From contig JANWJY010000121.1 of the NCBI GenBank assembly GCA_025451715.1, positions 1 to 5,486 of the forward strand: a DNA stretch of 5,486 bases, written 5' to 3'. The notes under the pieces are model-generated. The model did no database searches. It saw only the letters and a list, made by a program, of their open reading frames with translations, and was not told where the DNA came from. The stretch is from Fimbriimonadaceae bacterium (GTDB lineage Bacteria > Armatimonadota > Fimbriimonadia > Fimbriimonadales > Fimbriimonadaceae). Below, in pieces: positions 1 through 4,976 of the stretch (positions within the stretch are counted from its first letter, which is position 1; the number at the start of each line of letters is the position of its first letter). The translations under genes were made by a program, and so were the position numbers.

Positions 1-824
1 AGTCCTGCGAACATCGTCGTGTTGGCATCGATTCCGTGCTCGAACATCACACCGCGCACGCGCTCGCCGTTGAACATCTGCGTGTTGTAGCGCGACCTCT
101 CTGGAAACTCGCGCGAGCTCGACGACCGGGCGATCTCGTAGCCGAGCGGCATCGAGAACTGTCCCGCGATCATGTTGGTGCCGGCAGTCGTCTCCGACTT
201 GGCCAGCTTCCAGGTCAGAAATGCGTCCTTGAGCTCCGCCGCAAGTTGTGGCGTGCCCGTTGCAAGGTCAAAACTGACCTTCATCTCTGTGCTGCCGTCA
301 ACGACCCACGTCGTGCCAACGCGGACTCGCCGCAGGTGGAACGAGTGCTGTTTCGAACCGGGCTGGTTTGAGTCGCGCCATTGGAACTGGACGTAGACGC
401 CGTCCTTTGCCTTCAAGAGCTGGTTTATGTTTTCGGACATGATCGGGAGCGCTTCACCTTGGCCCTCGATCCAGCCCTTGACCATTTCCATGAACTCCTC
501 GAGCTTGGCGAGCCGTTCGTTGACCTGCTGTAGCTCCTCAAGGAGCTTCTTGAGCTCGTCGACCGCCTCCTTGCTCTTGAGGTCTCCGGCAAGGGCTAGC
601 TCTCCGATGCGCGTCGTAACCGCGCGCGAGCGGGCGGAGAGGTCCTTGACTTCGTCTTCAGCGACCGTCAGGAGCTCTTTAGCGTCCTTCTTGGTCAGCT
701 TCTTGTCCAGTTCTTTCTGGACGGGCGGGGTCGTGCCCTGCTGGGCGATGGCTGAGTTGTCTTGTGCGTTCGCGCTCGCTCCAATCGCGGCGAACGCCAT
801 AAGAAGCATGACTTGCGGTTTCAA
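1..824 (-). CDS. OprO/OprP-type outer-membrane porin with N-terminal coiled coil, 3' end beyond window
   Basis: Reading leftwards from a TTG at 824-822, 274 codons stay open to the window edge, so the C-terminal part is missing. GGAGGG at 834-839 lies 9 nt before the TTG, which supports this start; the next in-frame ATG (809) has no such site. Residues 1-20 form a signal peptide with likely cleavage ANA-Q. Residues about 36-126 are charged and heptad-like (for example VDELKKLLEELQQ), predicting a coiled coil. From about residue 143 the protein looks like phosphate-selective porin O/P barrels: VYVQFQW, then HLRRVRVG, a strand ending LKDAFLTWKL, AGQFSMPLGYE, PERSR and ERVRGVMFEHG. The role would be a diffusion channel in the outer membrane, probably for anions or small solutes. 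Substrate cannot be judged. The coiled coil may span or anchor to the cell wall (inference). The family assignment is from motif pattern only, but the order of motifs is convincing. Confidence 0.82.
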   Translation of the reverse strand, partial: MKPQVMLLMAFAAIGASANAQDNSAIAQQGTTPPVQKELDKKLTKKDAKELLTVAEDEVKDLSARSRAVTTRIGELALAGDLKSKEAVDELKKLLEELQQVNERLAKLEEFMEMVKGWIEGQGEALPIMSENINQLLKAKDGVYVQFQWRDSNQPGSKQHSFHLRRVRVGTTWVVDGSTEMKVSFDLATGTPQLAAELKDAFLTWKLAKSETTAGTNMIAGQFSMPLGYEIARSSSSREFPERSRYNTQMFNGERVRGVMFEHGIDANTTMFAG

Positions 825-945
825 TCCTACATTCCCTCCGATGGCATGGCGCCGACCTACCAGCGCCCACGAAGTTATGATTGAGTGTGCGGATTAAGCC
901 GCCGTTAACGGAGGGCCCCTTTCTTAATGTTTTCTTGCGGGGGAC
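825..945. other. Intergenic region upstream of the porin gene
   Basis: This 121-bp gap holds the porin ribosome binding site (834-839). It also has a perfect 10-bp palindrome, CCGTTAACGG, at 902-911, and a short inverted repeat, GGCGC at 848-852 with GCGCC at 863-867, which would fold in the porin leader. I found no convincing -35/-10 pair on the minus strand, so the porin could have an unusual promoter or be co-transcribed with the upstream cyclic-nucleotide-binding gene. No terminator with a T tract was seen after that gene. Confidence 0.3.
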
Positions 946-1413
946 TTACAGCGAGCCCTTCCAGGGGTCCTCGGTCTTGGCGCGAAGGTCCTCGATCGCT
1001 ATCGAGGTTTGGCGCAACCGCATGCTCAGCACGCGCGATAGGTTGGCCAGCATCACGAACCCAGCGTCTTTGTTCTTAGCCATATAGGCACGCAGTTCTT
1101 TGGCCGGGAGCTTGGCGAACTTGACCAGCCCTTTGCATACGGCGGTCGCCGAGCGGGGCCCCGCGTCCACGAGCGCGACCTCTCCCAACACCGAGCCAGG
1201 CCCAACCTCCGTGAGCTTGTCGCCCTTGTCGGTCAAGATGTTGACCGTGCCGTCGAGGATCACGAACAGGTCGCTGCTCTTCTCGCCCTTTTTGACCAGC
1301 ACGTCGCCCGCCAGCCCGCCGTCGAACGACGCGAGCGCGCCGATCTCTTCGATCGTGGTGTCGGGCAGCCCGTGGACCAGATAGTTCTTCTTGAAGACGT
1401 CGGCGTACTGCAT
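946..1413 (-). CDS. Stand-alone cyclic-nucleotide-binding domain protein (CRP-type sensor, no output domain)
   Basis: The 155-residue product is one CNB domain with short helices at each end. Residues 10-30 form the N-terminal helices, residues 36-70 the beta roll (AGDVLVKKGEKSSDLFVILDG), and the phosphate-binding cassette is LGEVALVDAGPRSATA at about 76-91. Glu78 and Arg87 sit where family members bind the ribose hydroxyl and the cyclic phosphate. Ser88 after the Arg resembles the Arg-Ser pair of E. coli CRP. The C-terminal helix (about 117-145) matches the dimer/C helix of the fold. There is no helix-turn-helix, kinase, channel or signal peptide, so it is cytoplasmic and would act through a partner protein, or simply bind a nucleotide. 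The ATG at 1413 has only a poor Shine-Dalgarno match (GCGGG). The porin lies 121 bp downstream on the same strand; a functional link is not shown. Confidence 0.85.
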   Translation of the reverse strand: MQYADVFKKNYLVHGLPDTTIEEIGALASFDGGLAGDVLVKKGEKSSDLFVILDGTVNILTDKGDKLTEVGPGSVLGEVALVDAGPRSATAVCKGLVKFAKLPAKELRAYMAKNKDAGFVMLANLSRVLSMRLRQTSIAIEDLRAKTEDPWKGSL

Positions 1414-1584
1414 GACCCGCAGATTCTGACACCATTCCCTGCCCTAGTTATTGCTGGATCCGATGCCCTTCGCACGGCCTGAACGGTCTCCTCAAGTGTC
1501 ATCGCAGGTTCGATTAAGAGGATAACGCCGGAAAAGACCGATTTAAGGCGTAAGGCGCAAAAGATCCTTTTCGGAACCTGAACC
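1414..1584. other. Intergenic region between tRNA-Thr and the CNB gene
   Basis: No gene is supported here. Visible features are a small A/T hairpin, AAAAG-ATC-CTTTT, near 1559-1571, which may help end the tRNA transcript. There is an imperfect direct repeat, AAGGCGTAAGGCGC, at about 1544-1557, and the 10-mer AGGATAACGC at 1519-1528, which recurs upstream of the redoxin gene at 3301-3310. A minus-strand promoter for the CNB gene must lie here or further up, but I cannot place it with confidence. Confidence 0.3.
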
Positions 1585-1659
1585 TGGAGCCACCTGGGGG
1601 ACTCGAACCCCCGACCTGCTGTTTACGAAACAGCTGCTCTACCACTGAGCTAAGGTGGC
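1585..1659 (-). tRNA. tRNA-Thr, anticodon CGT, CCA encoded
   Basis: The minus strand folds into a full cloverleaf. The acceptor stem is GCCACCT with AGGTGGC. The D stem is GCTC/GAGC with loop AGTGGTA. The anticodon stem is GCTGT/ACAGC with loop TTCGTAA. The variable loop is AGGTC, and the T arm is GGGGG-TTCGAGT-CCCCC. Loop positions 34-36 read CGT, which decodes ACG as threonine. After the acceptor stem come a T discriminator base and an encoded CCA (1585-1588). All stems are fully paired, so it should be functional. It is a single gene with its own promoter just upstream. Confidence 0.96.
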
Positions 1660-1670
1660 CCGGACGGCTG

Positions 1671-1700
1671 ATTGTGGCCCTCTCCCAGGATGGGAGTCAA
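1671..1700 (-). promoter_or_regulatory. Sigma70-type promoter for tRNA-Thr
   Basis: On the minus strand TTGACT (1700-1695) and CACAAT (1676-1671) are separated by 18 bp, close to the TTGACA/TATAAT consensus. The -10 box ends 11 bp before the mature tRNA 5' end at 1659, leaving a leader of about 5 nt to be trimmed by RNase P. The spacer holds a 6-bp inverted repeat, CTCCCA/TGGGAG (1682-1696). The promoter lies inside the short region before the rightward metalloprotease gene, so the two transcription units are divergent here. Confidence 0.7.
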
Positions 1701-1724
1701 CCCGAAGGGACGAACGGAAGCGCC

Positions 1725-1732
1725 AGGAAGGG
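1725..1732 (+). promoter_or_regulatory. Ribosome binding site deciding the metalloprotease start
   Basis: AGGAAGGG lies 6 nt before the ATG at 1739. A further in-frame ATG at 1655 overlaps the tRNA gene and has no such site. The ATG at 1802 starts directly on the signal peptide but also lacks a ribosome binding site. Confidence 0.6.
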
Positions 1733-1738
1733 ATCGCG

Positions 1739-2641
1739 ATGGACTTCAAAGTCTTCGAAACTCCGGCGACGTTTCGCGGCTCAGGGCCGTATCGATACAA
1801 GATGGCTCGTTGTTGGCACATTTATGCCTGCCTGGTGGTGCCGGTCCTTGCGCACGCGCAAGTGCCGCCCTCAGTACCTGAATTGACCCTTGATACGCTA
1901 GAGGTAAAGCTTGCTCAGCTCGCCAGCAAGTTTCCGGGCGTCACGTTCGCGTTCCCGCGCGAAGAGACGATGAAGGGCTGGGCGAACATGAACTTCAAGC
2001 CGGTGCAGAACGAGAACGACGCGGCCGCCTTCACCGACCTGTTCCTCGAGGAGTTTTCCAAGTACCCGATCGAGCTCATCAAGCTGAGCAACCTCAAGAG
2101 GGTCGAGTTCGTGGAGAGGCTCGCGGTCGGCAAGCAGTACCGCGCGGCGGTCCCCGACTACGAGCACGAGGTGCTTTACTACGACGTCTCCTATGTCCGC
2201 AACCAGCGGTACAGCCGCCACGTCGTTCACCACGAGTTCTATCACATGCTCGAACAGGAGTGGAACGGCAGCGCGTTCTTCAAGGACCAGGCTTGGGCGC
2301 GGCTCAATGCGAAGGACTTCATGTACGGCACCGGCGGTTCGGAGGCGTATGGCCACGGCGACGTATGGTCGTTCGTACACCCGAAGCCCGGCTTCATCAA
2401 CCTCTACTCGACGTACGGGCTCGAAGAGGACAAGGCCGAGATCTGGGCGGTCCTGTTCGTGCCCGACAACTGGAGGCTCGTCCAGAAGGCGGTCTCTGAG
2501 GATCCGATCTTGCGCGCAAAGGTGGGCTACTTACGAGAGTTCGCCCGCTCAAAGTCCGCGTCCATGAACGATTCGTATTGGAGACAGGTCTCAGGCGAAG
2601 TCGTGTATCCGCCGACGCCGACGCGCAAGACCACACATTAA
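1739..2641 (+). CDS. Secreted HExxH zinc-metalloprotease-like protein, family not identified
   Basis: From the ATG at 1739 the product has 300 residues. A hydrophobic segment (about 26-40, ending VLAHA-Q) looks like a Sec signal peptide, though about 20 residues precede the usual n-region. Starting at Met22 (1802) would give a more typical signal peptide and 279 residues. The key motif is HHEFYHMLEQE at 164-174, with His165-Glu166-x-x-His169 as zinc ligands and catalytic Glu. About 60 residues later is YGLEEDKAEIWA (226-237), where Glu230 or Glu234 could be the third ligand, as in gluzincin-like proteins with an ED-x-AE motif. Between them is an aromatic, glycine-rich stretch (FMYGTGGSEAYGHGDVWSF). 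No transmembrane anchor or lipobox is seen. It is probably a periplasmic or exported peptidase of unknown substrate. It resembles the putative zinc-binding metallopeptidase groups (Peptidase_Mx-like), but I cannot name the family. Confidence 0.75.
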   Translation: MDFKVFETPATFRGSGPYRYKMARCWHIYACLVVPVLAHAQVPPSVPELTLDTLEVKLAQLASKFPGVTFAFPREETMKGWANMNFKPVQNENDAAAFTDLFLEEFSKYPIELIKLSNLKRVEFVERLAVGKQYRAAVPDYEHEVLYYDVSYVRNQRYSRHVVHHEFYHMLEQEWNGSAFFKDQAWARLNAKDFMYGTGGSEAYGHGDVWSFVHPKPGFINLYSTYGLEEDKAEIWAVLFVPDNWRLVQKAVSEDPILRAKVGYLREFARSKSASMNDSYWRQVSGEVVYPPTPTRKTTH

Positions 2642-2646
2642 ACGTT

Positions 2647-2676
2647 GAAGAGCCGGACGAGGCGGCCCGGCTCTTC
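2647..2676 (+). terminator. Hairpin after the metalloprotease gene
   Basis: GAAGAGCCGG (2647-2656) pairs perfectly with CCGGCTCTTC (2667-2676) around a 10-nt loop, starting 5 nt after the TAA. The stem end is TTCTT, but no long U tract follows. It is a probable terminator for the rightward gene and could also serve the convergent leftward gene. Confidence 0.65.
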
Positions 2677-2678
2677 TT

Positions 2679-2697
2679 GCGTCCCGTACCGGGACGC
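2679..2697. terminator. Second hairpin between convergent genes
   Basis: GCGTCCCG (2679-2686) pairs with CGGGACGC (2690-2697) around a 3-nt loop, 16 bp beyond the stop of the leftward redoxin gene. It is a compact GC stem without a U tract on either strand. Together with the neighbouring hairpin it probably isolates the two converging transcripts; its action as a terminator is inferred. Confidence 0.45.
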
Positions 2698-2712
2698 GCT
2701 TGACTAGTAGGC

Positions 2713-3276
2713 TCACCCATAGGTGGCGCGCGCCGGCGCGGTGCTAAAGTCGAGCTTCGAAACCTCCGCGCCCGCCGCCTTCGCCATCGCAGCGTTGGCC
2801 AGTGCCAGAGCCTCCTGCCCATATCCGCGAATGACAGACTCGACCTTCTTGTCCTTGTCGACCACCACGAATGTGATCGAGGTCACCATCTTGTATGAGC
2901 GGATCATGTTCCTACTGCCGTCCTGTAGGAGCGGATACTCTTTGGCGAAGCGGTCTTGGAACGCCTTGGCGGCGTCGCCCTCCGCATTGACCACCCCGAC
3001 GAAGTTAACCTTGTCCTTGTAGGCGGCGACCATGGAGTTGATCAGCGCCGAGGCCCTCGGGTTGTGCGGACATGGGTTCTTCCAGAACACCATGATCAGT
3101 GGTGCTTTCTTGCCTACGTCAGACAGGGAGTAGGTCTTGCCGTCCGTGCCCGTCGCAGTAAAGTCTGGCGCGGCCTGACCGGCTATGGTCGGTTGTTCCT
3201 GGTATGCCTGCAGCGCTAAAGCCACAGTCCCCGCGACGACGGCCGCGGCGCTTGCAACAAGGGTCGATACTCGCAT
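2713..3276 (-). CDS. Exported redoxin (TlpA/AhpC-TSA-like fold) with single-cysteine CPHN site
   Basis: The 187-residue product starts with a hydrophobic signal or anchor segment (4-23), then GQAAPDFTATGTDGKTYSLSDV (33-54), the usual opening of redoxins. The thioredoxin-fold strand and active site follow: IMVFWKNPCPHN (61-72), with Cys69. The normal CxxC of TlpA/ResA is replaced by CPHN, so there is no resolving cysteine beside it. The loop that normally holds the cis-proline reads MVTSITFVVVD (130-140) with no proline. No other cysteine is present in the protein. It therefore cannot act as a standard disulfide reductase on its own. A one-cysteine peroxidase, a thiol-binding role or loss of redox function are possible. 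GGAGG lies 10 nt before the ATG. It stands divergently from the DsbD-like/redoxin operon, which suggests a shared periplasmic thiol pathway (inference). Confidence 0.82.
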   Translation of the reverse strand: MRVSTLVASAAAVVAGTVALALQAYQEQPTIAGQAAPDFTATGTDGKTYSLSDVGKKAPLIMVFWKNPCPHNPRASALINSMVAAYKDKVNFVGVVNAEGDAAKAFQDRFAKEYPLLQDGSRNMIRSYKMVTSITFVVVDKDKKVESVIRGYGQEALALANAAMAKAAGAEVSKLDFSTAPARATYG

Positions 3277-3398
3277 AGTTGTGTCGCCTCCGAACTATTA
3301 AGGATAACGCATTTTTCCCTGCGGCGGGGCGGAATCCAAGCTTCTCAGTCCCAATGGGGTGAACAACGCCCGTCAGGGCCCGTATAGACCAATTAAGG
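3277..3398. promoter_or_regulatory. Divergent promoter region between the redoxin gene and the DsbD-like operon
   Basis: This 122-bp gap must serve both directions. For the rightward operon TATAGA at 3383-3388, with TGAACA at 3360-3365 (17-bp spacer), is a plausible promoter whose start point would fall within a few bases of the ATG. For the leftward gene a weak pair, TTGGAT (3339-3334) and AAAAAT (3316-3311), has a 17-bp spacer. The 9-mer ATTAAGGAT occurs directly at 3297-3305 and again at 3392-3400, one copy next to each gene. The promoter calls are by eye and uncertain. Confidence 0.45.
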
Positions 3399-4229
3399 AT
3401 GACTGTTTGTAGCCGCGCCTGGCTCGCCCTGGCCCTTTGCGTGCCCGCGATCGGGAACGCTCAGTTGGACGGAAGCGACCACGTCAAGGTCCGGGTCGAC
3501 GGTCCCCTCGGCGGAATTTCGAAGGAGGGCACGCTCAGAGTCGCCCTGACGTTCGTGCTGGAACAAGACTGGCACATCTATTGGAAAAACCCGGGCGATT
3601 CCGGTGCACCGCCGACCTTGAAGTGGACGTTGCCCGAAGGCTATCGCGTCGTCGAGACCCGATGGCCCGCTCCGCACAGGATCGTCTCGGGAGGGATCGT
3701 CAGCTATGGCTTCGAAGGCACGCCGGCCTTCATCGTCGAGATCCAGACCGGACCGACGCACAAGGCGGGCGATACGTTCCCATTTACTCTCGAGACCGAC
3801 TATCTCGTCTGTAAGGACTTGTGCCTGCAAGGCACGGGCAAAGTGTCAGGCGAAATCCGTTCACGCGCCGACGATGGTTCGTCCATATCCCCTAAGGTGC
3901 CCACACGAGGCAGCTTCGAAACTACATCGTTTCGGATCGTAGGCGATACGGTCGAACTCACTTTCGACGTGCCCAAACTCGCAGGGACAACGGCCATCAG
4001 CGCGTACTTCTTTTCATCGAGCGAGACGGCACTCGACCACGCCGCCGATCAGAAGTGGCGCCAAGAGGGCTCTAAACTCATCCTGACCACCAAAAAGTCC
4101 GAGTACGCCAAGAAGGCATTCGACGGGATCGACGGCGTGCTGGCCATTGCACTTACTTCGGCGCAGGTCGCCGATCCCATCCGACTTGAGATCGAATACA
4201 CTAAACCCAAGACCCAGGAGAACAAATGA
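3399..4229 (+). CDS. Stand-alone DsbD N-terminal-type periplasmic domain protein
   Basis: The 276-residue product begins with a signal peptide (1-21, cleavage GNA-Q). It then carries the pattern of the N-terminal domain of DsbD/ScsB proteins: QDWHIYWKNPGDSGAPP (56-72), W..PEGY, ETRWPAPHRIVSGGIVSYGFEG (86-107) and DYLVCKDLCLQG (134-145). Cys138 and Cys142 (CxxxC) are the probable redox pair. In full DsbD this domain takes electrons from the membrane domain and passes them to substrate proteins. Here no membrane segment and no C-terminal thioredoxin domain follow; the remaining 110-130 residues are a soluble beta-rich tail. The next gene, a redoxin, overlaps by ATGA, so the pair is translationally coupled. 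The start is uncertain in one respect: AAGG abuts the ATG with no spacing, so initiation may be near-leaderless. The family call is strong by motif, but the exact partner is unknown. Confidence 0.83.
   Translation: MTVCSRAWLALALCVPAIGNAQLDGSDHVKVRVDGPLGGISKEGTLRVALTFVLEQDWHIYWKNPGDSGAPPTLKWTLPEGYRVVETRWPAPHRIVSGGIVSYGFEGTPAFIVEIQTGPTHKAGDTFPFTLETDYLVCKDLCLQGTGKVSGEIRSRADDGSSISPKVPTRGSFETTSFRIVGDTVELTFDVPKLAGTTAISAYFFSSSETALDHAADQKWRQEGSKLILTTKKSEYAKKAFDGIDGVLAIALTSAQVADPIRLEIEYTKPKTQENK
4216..4220 (+). promoter_or_regulatory. Ribosome binding site of the second redoxin, inside the preceding gene
   Basis: AGGAG lies 5 nt before the ATG at 4226, within the last codons of the DsbD-like gene. 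Together with the ATGA stop/start overlap at 4226-4229 it fixes the start and indicates coupled translation. Confidence 0.75.
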
Positions 4230-4828
4230 AAAAAGCAATCTTCACTCTGACCCTTTGCGCGACTGCGGTCGCAATGCTCGGTAACGCCCCGTTCGCCGGA
4301 GTTGAGATCGGCAAGCCCGCTCCCAACTTCCCAGCCACCGACTCCAACGGCAAGGCTTTCAACCTCTCCGACTACAAGGGCAAGATCGTGGTCCTCGAAT
4401 GGACCAACGACGGATGCCCTTATGTCGTTGGCCATTACCAAGGCCACATGCAGTCCCTCCAGAAGAAGTTCACGAAGGAGGGCGTGGTGTGGATCTCGGT
4501 GATCTCCAGCAAGCCGGGATCGCAGGGCTACGCCGACGGCGCGCGGGCGAACGAACTGACGAAGTCGCGAGAAGCCGCGCCGACGCGAGTGGTGCTCGAC
4601 CCGTCGGGCGTGATCGGCAAGCAGTACGACGCCAAGACCACGCCTCACATGTTCGTAATCGATGCGAGCGGCGTGCTGCGATATGACGGCGCGATCGACG
4701 CCACCCCGCGAGCCACTGATCGCAAGATCGAGGACAGCTACGTCGCGCAGGCGATCGAGGCGATCAAGGCCGGCAAGGAAGTCGCAACGACCAAGACCAA
4801 GCCCTACGGCTGCAACGTCAAGTACTAA
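4226..4828 (+). CDS. Exported thioredoxin-fold redoxin (AhpC/TSA-like) with C-terminal YGC motif
   Basis: The 200-residue product starts MKKAIFTLTLC with a signal peptide, cleaved near residues 21-24. The opening EIGKPAPNFPATDSNGKAF (27-45) and the active-site strand VVLEWTNDGCPYVVGHY (55-71) mark the redoxin fold, with Cys64 as the likely reactive cysteine and Pro/Tyr instead of a second cysteine. The cis-proline is kept (KTTPHMFVID, Pro140). The C-terminus ends TKPYGCNVKY, and Cys196 there is a candidate resolving cysteine; to my knowledge a similar ending is typical of this redoxin subfamily. A periplasmic thiol peroxidase or reductase role is likely, fed by the DsbD-type domain encoded just upstream. 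It is related in fold to the divergent redoxin at 2713-3276, but keeps more catalytic features. A lipobox was considered and rejected, because Leu precedes Cys11. Confidence 0.87.
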   Translation: MKKAIFTLTLCATAVAMLGNAPFAGVEIGKPAPNFPATDSNGKAFNLSDYKGKIVVLEWTNDGCPYVVGHYQGHMQSLQKKFTKEGVVWISVISSKPGSQGYADGARANELTKSREAAPTRVVLDPSGVIGKQYDAKTTPHMFVIDASGVLRYDGAIDATPRATDRKIEDSYVAQAIEAIKAGKEVATTKTKPYGCNVKY

Positions 4829-4835
4829 GCTACGC

Positions 4836-4852
4836 AGGAGTAGGAGTAGGAG
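4836..4852. repeat. Short tandem repeat of AGGAGT
   Basis: The hexamer AGGAGT is repeated nearly three times directly before the terminator stem of the redoxin operon. It is short and non-coding. It may be simple slippage; it resembles a ribosome binding site but has no start codon behind it. Confidence 0.5.
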
Positions 4853-4883
4853 CCTCGGTACTCAGTACCGGGGCTTCTCTGTT
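4851..4883 (+). terminator. Rho-independent-type terminator of the DsbD-like/redoxin operon
   Basis: An 11-bp stem (4851-4861 with 4865-4875, one G-U pair) closes a 3-nt TCA loop. It is followed by the pyrimidine-rich TCTCTGTT. It lies 22 bp after the TAA of the redoxin gene and separates the operon from the hpd gene. Confidence 0.75.
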
Positions 4884-4960
4884 CGGGGATGTCCCGGTCA
4901 ACCCCGAACCAACCCGAAGTTCCCGACTGGCCGTCCCGCCGATTCCCGCCGTTGCCGCCG

Positions 4961-4966
4961 TATACT
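4961..4966 (+). promoter_or_regulatory. -10 box TATACT before the hpd gene
   Basis: TATACT (5 of 6 with TATAAT) sits 10 nt before the ATG at 4977, so transcription would begin about 3-4 nt before, or at, the start codon. No good -35 box is seen at 16-18 bp; the upstream stretch (4931-4960) is a run of CCGCC-like units. Only a weak AGG lies between the box and the ATG. Confidence 0.45.
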
Positions 4967-4976
4967 GATAGGCAAG

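Noticed and set aside
833..845. Mini-ORF MPSEGM overlapping the porin ribosome binding site
   Set aside because: Six codons with no ribosome binding site of their own; most likely chance. The GGAGGG serves the TTG start.
427..897. Plus-strand open frame of 156 codons opposite the porin, with others at 36-371 and 172-396
   Set aside because: They are antisense to a well-supported porin frame. The serine-rich translation is what the reverse of a lysine/glutamate coiled coil produces, and no ribosome binding site is seen.
1260..1502. Minus-strand frame starting MTLEETVQAVRRASDPA upstream of the CNB gene
   Set aside because: The first 30 residues look protein-like, but the frame then runs out of phase through the CNB gene and codon third positions are not GC-biased. 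A frameshifted N-terminal extension of the CNB protein is not needed, since the CNB domain is complete from 1413.
1655..1738. Upstream ATG extension of the metalloprotease gene
   Set aside because: It would start inside the tRNA-Thr gene and run through the tRNA promoter, and it has no ribosome binding site. AGGAAGGG before 1739 gives a better start.
2397..2822. Minus-strand frame of 141 codons covering the convergent gap
   Set aside because: It crosses both hairpins and overlaps two real genes, and its arginine-rich translation has no motif.
4226..4300. Possible lipoprotein signal in the second redoxin (TLTLC)
   Set aside because: The residue before Cys11 is Leu, not Gly/Ala/Ser, so it does not fit a lipobox. 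A normal signal peptide is more likely.
4049..4648. Minus-strand frame of 199 codons across the DsbD-like and redoxin genes
   Set aside because: It spans the junction of two clear plus-strand genes, is arginine/valine-rich as expected for a reverse shadow, and has no ribosome binding site.
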